NCBI GenBank assembly: GCA_038231615.1 | Contig: JBBRLA010000095.1 | Span: forward strand, 1 to 17,937 | Length of the DNA: 17,937 bases | DNA from: JBBRLA01 sp038231615 | Lineage (GTDB): Bacteria > Myxococcota_A > Polyangia > Palsa-1104 > JAEUJZ01 | Direction of reading: 5' to 3' | Shown: positions 13,644 to 17,937 of the stretch, piece after piece | How the letters are laid out: every line of letters starts with the position of its first letter | How positions within the stretch are numbered: the stretch's first letter is position 1 | Position numbers and translations under genes: made by a program | Notes under the pieces: model-generated | Seen by the model: only the letters and a program-made list of their open reading frames with translations | Told to the model about the DNA's origin: nothing | Database searches by the model: none

Positions 13644-14678
13644 ATGTTCCCACGAGGCGTTACCTTCGACGACGTGATCCTGGTCCCGGGCTACAACGGC
13701 GTCCGTTCCCGGCAGTCAGTCAGCACCGAGGCGGTGCTGGGCAAAGCCACCCTGCGCATCCCGGTGATCAGCGCCAACATGGACAGCATCACCGGCGCCG
13801 ACATGGCCATCGCCATGGCACAGCTCGGCGGCCTGGGTCTTTTGCACCGCTTTATGAGCATCGAGGACAACATCGCCGAGTTCCACCGCGCCCGCGTCGC
13901 CGGGCCGGTGGGCGTCAGCATCGGCGTCACCGGCGACAGCCTGACCCGCGCCGAGGCCCTGGTGGCCGCCGGGGCGGACATCCTGTGCGTCGACGTGGCC
14001 CACGGCCACAGCAAGATGATGAACCAGACCGTGCGGGCCCTGCGGGAGAAGTTCGCCGACAACATCTGCATCATCGCCGGCAACGTGGCCACCTACGCCG
14101 GCGCCGACTACCTGGCCGCGGCGGGGGCCGACGTCATCAAGGTGGGCATCGGGCCGGGCTCGGTGTGCACCACCCGCATCAAGACCGGCTTCGGCGTGCC
14201 GCAGCTCACCGCGATCCTCGACTGCCGCAAGGTGGACCGTCCCCTCATCGCCGACGGCGGCATCCGCTTCCCCGGGGATGCGGTCAAGGCCCTGGCCGCC
14301 GGGGCGGCCTACGTCATGGTGGGCGGCCTGCTCGCCGGCACCGAGGAGACCCCCGGCGAGAAGGTGATGCGCCAGAACCAGGCCGGCGAGGCGGTGTGGG
14401 TGAAGAAATTTCGCGGCATGGCCTCGCGGGAGGCGCAGGAAGACTTCATGGGCACCATGGCCGACTGGAAAACCGCCGAGGGCATCGCCATCGAGGTACC
14501 GCTGCGAGGCAGTGCCACGGCGGTCATCGCCGACTTGGTGGGCGGCATTCGCTCGGGCCTCACCTACTGCGGCGCCACCGACATCAAGGGCCTGCAGCGC
14601 AAGGCGCAGTTCATGGAGATCAGCCAGGCCAGCCTCGACGAGGGCACCCCCCACGGGCTGCACCGCCTGACGCGCTGA
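13644..14678 (+). CDS. guaC: GMP reductase-type enzyme (IMPDH/GMPR family without CBS domains)
   Basis: This 344-aa TIM-barrel enzyme of the IMPDH/GMPR family has TFDDVILVPGY at the N-terminus, GIGPGSVCTTR with catalytic C175, the flap GMAS (258-261), and GIAIEVPLRGSA near the C-terminus. It lacks the paired CBS domains of normal IMP dehydrogenase, and its length matches GMP reductase (E. coli GuaC 347 aa). I therefore favour NADPH-dependent GMP deamination to IMP in purine salvage. The flap sequence FRGMAS is not the usual GuaC FYGMSS or IMPDH YRGMGS, so an IMPDH-like activity cannot be excluded. It lies 13 nt after greB with no good Shine-Dalgarno and converges on the lipoprotein gene. Confidence 0.85.
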   Translation: MFPRGVTFDDVILVPGYNGVRSRQSVSTEAVLGKATLRIPVISANMDSITGADMAIAMAQLGGLGLLHRFMSIEDNIAEFHRARVAGPVGVSIGVTGDSLTRAEALVAAGADILCVDVAHGHSKMMNQTVRALREKFADNICIIAGNVATYAGADYLAAAGADVIKVGIGPGSVCTTRIKTGFGVPQLTAILDCRKVDRPLIADGGIRFPGDAVKALAAGAAYVMVGGLLAGTEETPGEKVMRQNQAGEAVWVKKFRGMASREAQEDFMGTMADWKTAEGIAIEVPLRGSATAVIADLVGGIRSGLTYCGATDIKGLQRKAQFMEISQASLDEGTPHGLHRLTR

Positions 14679-14690
14679 GTCCCCGGCGGC

Positions 14691-15248
14691 CTACGGCAGC
14701 GGGGTGCACCCGATGGCGCTCTTGATCAAATTGGTCACGCACACCGTTTGCGAAGACATGCCGTTGTTCAGCAGGCAGCAGTTCGAATAACCGCCGGGAC
14801 CGCCGACACAGTCAGCGGCCTTCTTGCACAGGCGGACCCGATCCACGGCCGGGCAGGTGAACTCTATCTTGCCATCGCACGTCGCCTGACACGAGACGGT
14901 CAGCTTGGTGACCGGGCAGTTGGGCGGGGTGCCCGCGCCCAGGGTCAGGTCGGCGCAGCAATAGGTCGCCCCCGGGCCGCATCCATCCGGGCCGGTGCAG
15001 GGCGCCATGTCCGGCGGGGTGGACAGGTCCCTTTGCCGGGAAAGGTCCGGCATCATGGACATGTCCGCCGCCGCGGATAGATCCGGCTGCCCGGCAAGGT
15101 CCTGCCCGGTGAGGTCTTGCATGGAGGTCGGGCCGTCCCCCTGATCCGGCGGCGGTTGCGTCGAACAACTCCCGAACGCCGCACACAGGACGAACAAAGT
15201 GGCCGACATGAGGGATGGATGAAGACCGGAAAGACGAGGTTGACTCAT
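14691..15248 (-). CDS. Secreted Cys-rich lipoprotein
   Basis: This 185-aa predicted lipoprotein has an N-terminal hydrophobic segment (about 14-27) ending in a lipobox-like AAFGSC (C28). An Asp/Leu/Pro/Met-rich linker follows (about 31-80, repeats such as PDLS and DLS), then a C-terminal domain with about 15 cysteines, including a GATYCC and a SNCC motif, likely disulphide-bonded. Such linker-plus-Cys-domain lipoproteins are common in Myxococcota, which supports the organism guess. No Shine-Dalgarno is visible at the ATG at 15248; ATG at 15209 gives a shorter signal peptide that is equally acceptable. The function is unknown and no operon partner is seen. The lipobox -3 residue is Phe rather than Leu, so lipidation is likely but not certain. 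Confidence 0.75.
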   Translation of the reverse strand: MSQPRLSGLHPSLMSATLFVLCAAFGSCSTQPPPDQGDGPTSMQDLTGQDLAGQPDLSAAADMSMMPDLSRQRDLSTPPDMAPCTGPDGCGPGATYCCADLTLGAGTPPNCPVTKLTVSCQATCDGKIEFTCPAVDRVRLCKKAADCVGGPGGYSNCCLLNNGMSSQTVCVTNLIKSAIGCTPLP

Positions 15249-15445
15249 AAAGGGGAAAGGAACACAACCTCGACAAAAGCTCAAGAAAAGTCGCAGCCAA
15301 CGCGGCGGGTCGCGGGTTGCCGAAGAAGTCCCTCCAGCACGGGTTGAGGCTGACGGCCACGGGGCAGGTAGCGCCCTGATCCGTACGTAACTTCGCGGTC
15401 CCGACCAAATCCCCAATGATGTCGGTCCGGTACAAGCCCGCTCGT

Positions 15446-15462
15446 TGCACCCGCAGGGTGCA
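15446..15462. repeat. Inverted repeat TGCACCC-GCA-GGGTGCA
   Basis: Perfect 7-bp arms with a 3-nt centre in the non-coding region. It could be an operator or a small hairpin. No gene start lies close on either strand. Confidence 0.5.
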
Positions 15463-15815
15463 TCACCAGCGACGGCAAACGGTCCTTACATGCGGATGGG
15501 GGTAGCGCAAAAACTTGACATGTCCGCCATCTGTAGTGCGAGGCACTGATGCCCCGTTCAGCCGGTCCTTTAGCCCCCAAGAAGCAACCCGGACTGCTCT
15601 TCGAGCGATCTGGATGAGCCGGCTCAGATAGATGCCCGGACAGGACCGCGGGAAGACTTGCCGCTTGTGGTTTATGCACCATTTTTACACCCATGGAGCT
15701 TTCCGCGGGGCCCGGGTGCTCGCCATGCTGCCGTCGGAGTTTGCGGTAGATTTGACCCAAGAAGGGCCGTCCAAGGGGGTTTGACCCGGGCAGACAAACT
15801 GATACGTTAGGTACA

Positions 15816-15851
15816 CCTGTCGCCCTGGGTGTGGGTCCCTGGCGACTCAGG
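15816..15851. repeat. Inverted repeat upstream of the sigma-54 promoter
   Basis: CCTGTCGCC (15816-15824) pairs with GGCGACTCAGG (15841-15851) with a 2-nt bulge and a 16-nt loop. It lies about 180-215 bp upstream of the -24/-12 promoter, a distance typical for enhancer-binding-protein sites. Confidence 0.4.
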
Positions 15852-15908
15852 GTTGGCTTACACGGCCGCCTGTGATTTCAATGACTTGCGGGTGGCGAAA
15901 ATCGACCC

Positions 15909-15924
15909 GGACCATTATGGGTCC
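15909..15924. repeat. Inverted repeat GGACC-ATTATG-GGTCC
   Basis: Perfect 5-bp arms around an AT-rich centre, about 110-120 bp upstream of the -24/-12 promoter; GACCC just upstream can form an alternative pairing. A possible activator site. Confidence 0.35.
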
Positions 15925-16030
15925 TGTGGGTGACGCTTTTTGTCTCGTTCGGCAAAACAGCCCGGGAGACCGCCTCACGGTCCCCAAGACTTTCGCGGGG
16001 TTACGAAAATCTTCCGGTTGTCCGATAACG

Positions 16031-16046
16031 TGGCATACCTCATGCA
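16031..16046 (+). promoter_or_regulatory. Sigma-54 (-24/-12) promoter
   Basis: TGGCATACCTCATGCA matches the consensus TGGCAYRNNNNTTGCW at all but one defined position. The spacing between the GG and GC dinucleotides is exactly 10 nt. It would start transcription near 16057, giving a leader of about 48 nt before the ATG at 16105. Activation would need an enhancer-binding ATPase, not encoded in this window. Confidence 0.65.
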
Positions 16047-16104
16047 CTAGCTGACTTTGTCTCATCTGCACCGGAGATGTATTCCAAATGATGCGAGGTA
16101 CTCC

Positions 16105-16902
16105 ATGACCCAGACCGCGACCCCGACCCCCGTCGATCTCACCGTCACTGACGACGCCGACGGCGGCCTCCACCTGTCCACCGGCAAGCTGCTTACCCTG
16201 GCCGAGCGCAACGCCGTGATTTCCTTCCTGGCCGACAAGGATCTGCTCATTGCACTCCCCGGCGCCGCCATGGTTGGCATCTTCCTTTTGGTCAAGGCGT
16301 TCCTGGCCGCGGCGCAGAAAGGCGACCGCCTGACCGTGGTCACCCTCTTTGGCCGCATGTTCACCTGGGTGACCGATTTCATCGAGTTGGCCAACCTGCC
16401 CCCGATCAAGAAGCAAGGGGCCCCCAGCAAGCCCGGGTTCATCGCCGCCGTGCATGCCACCGTGGCGACCCTGATCGGCTTCCCGAAAGAGACCGCCAAC
16501 ACCCACGCCTCCGCCCCCGACCTGACGCAAAAGGGCAACTACCTGAACGTGGCCTGGGCCCTGCGCACCCTGCTTGCGGCGGGCACCGAAAAGGTTGACC
16601 GCAACACCATCCCCCTCGCCAGGGTTATGGTCGACACCATGCGCCAGGTGCTGGTGGTGGTGGACCCGATCCTCGACACCCACTCCGACGTGGCCCTGGC
16701 GCTGAACGATGCGCTGTCCTACCTGAAGGACCCGCACCGGAAGGCGGCCAAGACACGCAAGGACAACCAGCGCCGCACAGCAAAGACCATCGCCGACACC
16801 AAGGCCGCGGTGCTGCCCGAGGCGCGCGATCAGGCCCGTGCCGAAATCCGCGCGCAGATCGGCGACAAGCTGACCGGCGTCCTGGGTACCAACAAGGGCT
16901 GA
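16105..16902 (+). CDS. Protein of unknown function (265 aa) under a sigma-54 promoter
   Basis: I do not recognise the family. A polar, Asp/Thr-rich N-terminus (1-25) is followed by a hydrophobic stretch at about 46-70 (DLLIALPGAAMVGIFLLVKAFLAAA), possibly one transmembrane helix or a buried amphipathic helix. A helical middle (75-205) and a very basic, then Ala/Glu/Arg-rich, C-terminal helix (212-255) that may form a coiled coil or bind nucleic acid complete it. There is no signal peptide. The ATG at 16105 has a good Shine-Dalgarno (GAGG, about 7 nt upstream); a TTG at 16057 in the same frame falls at the predicted transcript start and is rejected. A strong hairpin and a second unknown gene follow on the same strand. 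Third positions are strongly GC-biased, so the gene is real. Confidence 0.82.
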   Translation: MTQTATPTPVDLTVTDDADGGLHLSTGKLLTLAERNAVISFLADKDLLIALPGAAMVGIFLLVKAFLAAAQKGDRLTVVTLFGRMFTWVTDFIELANLPPIKKQGAPSKPGFIAAVHATVATLIGFPKETANTHASAPDLTQKGNYLNVAWALRTLLAAGTEKVDRNTIPLARVMVDTMRQVLVVVDPILDTHSDVALALNDALSYLKDPHRKAAKTRKDNQRRTAKTIADTKAAVLPEARDQARAEIRAQIGDKLTGVLGTNKG

Positions 16903-16916
16903 TCCCGGCCTTCGCT

Positions 16917-16945
16917 GCCGGCCCGGCGATTGGCGCCGGGCCGGC
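16917..16945 (+). terminator. Strong 12-bp stem-loop after the 265-aa gene
   Basis: GCCGGCCCGGCG (16917-16928), loop ATTGG, CGCCGGGCCGGC (16934-16945): a perfect 12-bp, nearly all G-C stem. No T tract follows, so it may be a weak terminator, an mRNA 3'-end stabiliser, or an attenuator setting the ratio of the two flanking genes. Confidence 0.6.
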
Positions 16946-17023
16946 GGCTTCCCGGGCCTCCGCGCTCCCTAAGGATTGGGGCGCCGAGGTCCCGAGGCAA
17001 AACATTTTATCCGGGCGAGAACC

Positions 17024-17937
17024 ATGATGAACGCGACTTCTGCTGCACCTTCTGGCACATCTTCCGGCGCCCGAGCGCCCGGTGCGACGGCCACGTCGGC
17101 CACCAACCTGGGAGTGGGGGCTTCGCCGGGCAAGCTGTCGCGGGCCATCGAAAAAGCCGGCGGCAGGCGGTTCCTAGTCACGCGTCCCTGGGAGGATGCG
17201 GTCCGTTTGGTGGAGATGCGCGCCCGGGCCGACGCCCTGGGCCCGCTGCGTCCCGCCGAGGCCCAGGAGTACGTGACGCTGCTTGCAGAGATCGAGCAAT
17301 CGACCCGGCTGCTCTTCAACCACGTGCGGCAAGAGTGGATGATGGGCATGTATTTGCTCCTGGCCTATCTGAGTGAAAACTGGCTGCGCGACCCACAGCA
17401 TACCGACAAGACCTTCCTGCAATACGCCCGATGGGCGGCGCGGGAAGTCTTCGATCAGCGGAACTCCGCCCAGACCCTGGAGCGGCGCATGCTGCTGGCG
17501 GTGGGCTACGAGTGCGAGGAGGCCGAGGACCTGAGCCGGCAGGGCGTCGAGATGACCTCGCTCTCGTTCATCTCCGGGCTGGACCCGCGGCTGCGGGAGC
17601 GCATGCTGGAAGTGGCGCGACACAACCCCGTGGACGTGGTGCTGAAGGCCGGCGCCGCGGCACAGAAAGCCCTGGAACGGGCCGAGCAGCGCACCGCGGT
17701 GTCAGAAGCCGATGCGGCCATCGAAACCGTGCAGCGGGCCCATGACAAGAAGAAGAAGGAACGGAACGAGCGTCGCAGAAACGGCACACGGACGGCAGAA
17801 GCGGCCCAAGGACCGGCGGCGACGGACCCCGGCGGGGCCGCGGGCGGTGGCGCAGGATCAGGCAGCGGGGTGAGCGCAGGGGCGGGCGCAGGGGCGGGAA
17901 TGGGCGCAGGGGCGGGAAGGGGCGCAGGGACGGGAAC
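17024..17937 (+). CDS. Protein of unknown function, 3' end beyond the window
   Basis: A reading frame open from ATG 17024 (or 17027) to the window edge gives at least 304 residues. An Ala/Ser/Thr/Gly-rich disordered N-terminus (1-35) precedes a helical domain (about 36-240) containing RFLVTRPWEDAVRLVEMRARAD, a hydrophobic MMGMYLLLAYLSENWL helix (106-121) and FLQYARWAAREVFDQRNSAQTLERRML. A Lys/Arg-rich stretch (DKKKKERNERRR, 241-252) and a Gly/Ala repeat tail (270-304) follow. The helical core vaguely recalls DUF3102-like/plasmid-partition helix-turn-helix proteins, but I cannot assign it. Shine-Dalgarno is weak (GAG, 5 nt upstream). It follows the sigma-54-driven gene by 121 bp and is probably its partner. 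Codon use matches the host. Confidence 0.75.
   Translation, partial: MMNATSAAPSGTSSGARAPGATATSATNLGVGASPGKLSRAIEKAGGRRFLVTRPWEDAVRLVEMRARADALGPLRPAEAQEYVTLLAEIEQSTRLLFNHVRQEWMMGMYLLLAYLSENWLRDPQHTDKTFLQYARWAAREVFDQRNSAQTLERRMLLAVGYECEEAEDLSRQGVEMTSLSFISGLDPRLRERMLEVARHNPVDVVLKAGAAAQKALERAEQRTAVSEADAAIETVQRAHDKKKKERNERRRNGTRTAEAAQGPAATDPGGAAGGGAGSGSGVSAGAGAGAGMGAGAGRGAGTG
17876..17937 (+). repeat. GC-rich tandem repeat encoding a Gly/Ala tail
   Basis: Four imperfect copies of GCAGGGGCGGG separated by 1-6 nt run to the window edge, encoding GAGAG-like residues. Such repeats are prone to length change; the real end is not visible. Confidence 0.7.

Larger units (their letters stand above)
15249..16030. 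other. Long intergenic region without a convincing gene
   Basis: A 159-codon minus-strand frame (15281-15760) is open, but its third positions are less GC-rich than real genes here, it has no recognisable domain and no Shine-Dalgarno, so I do not call it. The region holds several dyads, listed separately, and a TTGACA hexamer (about 15516-15521) without a matching -10. It may contain regulatory sites for the downstream sigma-54 promoter or an uncalled RNA. Confidence 0.5.

Noticed and set aside
15516..15540. TTGACA hexamer as a sigma-70 promoter
   Set aside because: No -10-like sequence lies 16-18 nt downstream, and no gene follows on the plus strand for about 560 bp.
15281..15760. 159-codon minus-strand open frame
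   Set aside because: No recognisable domain, weaker third-position GC bias than true genes here, and no ribosome site. Kept as possible but unsupported.

Overview
The window is GC-rich with strongly GC-biased third codon positions, and gene density is high. A lipoprotein with an Asp/Leu/Pro/Met low-complexity linker before a Cys-rich domain, a sigma-54-type promoter and pseudo-signalling proteins suggest Myxococcota or a related deltaproteobacterial lineage. That assignment is inference: there is no rRNA or tRNA marker here.

Layout. (1) 45-4020, minus strand: a tightly coupled three-gene operon of a MESH1-type small alarmone (ppGpp) hydrolase, a PhoR-like membrane sensor with a degenerate kinase region, and a 573-aa membrane protein of unknown function. 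The last two each carry in-frame tandem repeats with the same 33-bp period. (2) 4096-8321, plus strand: a sigma-70-like promoter followed by an overlapping four-gene operon. It encodes an SDR oxidoreductase, EtfA-like and EtfB-like proteins, and a five-domain ADP-forming acyl-CoA synthetase-like protein. All but the SDR have lost key cofactor or catalytic motifs; this is the most unusual system in the window. (3) 8356-9518: a lower-GC accessory patch with an Abi-like HEPN protein and a truncated GmrSD/DUF262 fragment, separated by a strong palindrome. (4) 9515-16902: mostly housekeeping genes, namely a POT-family peptide transporter, YqgE/AlgH, exonuclease III, a zinc-ribbon tail-anchored protein, GreB, a GMP reductase-type enzyme and a Cys-rich lipoprotein. 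(5) 15249-17937: about 800 bp without a convincing gene, then a near-consensus sigma-54 promoter driving an unrecognised 265-aa protein. A second unrecognised protein follows and runs off the window edge.

A recurring feature is a TANNNT -10-like hexamer only 5-9 nt upstream of the start codon with no Shine-Dalgarno at five genes (SDR, alarmone hydrolase, xthA, zinc-ribbon, greB). This suggests leaderless transcription. Genes inside operons are instead joined by TGATG, TAGTG or ATGA overlaps, and a few genes (573-aa protein, abi, yqgE, 265-aa protein) have ordinary Shine-Dalgarno sequences.
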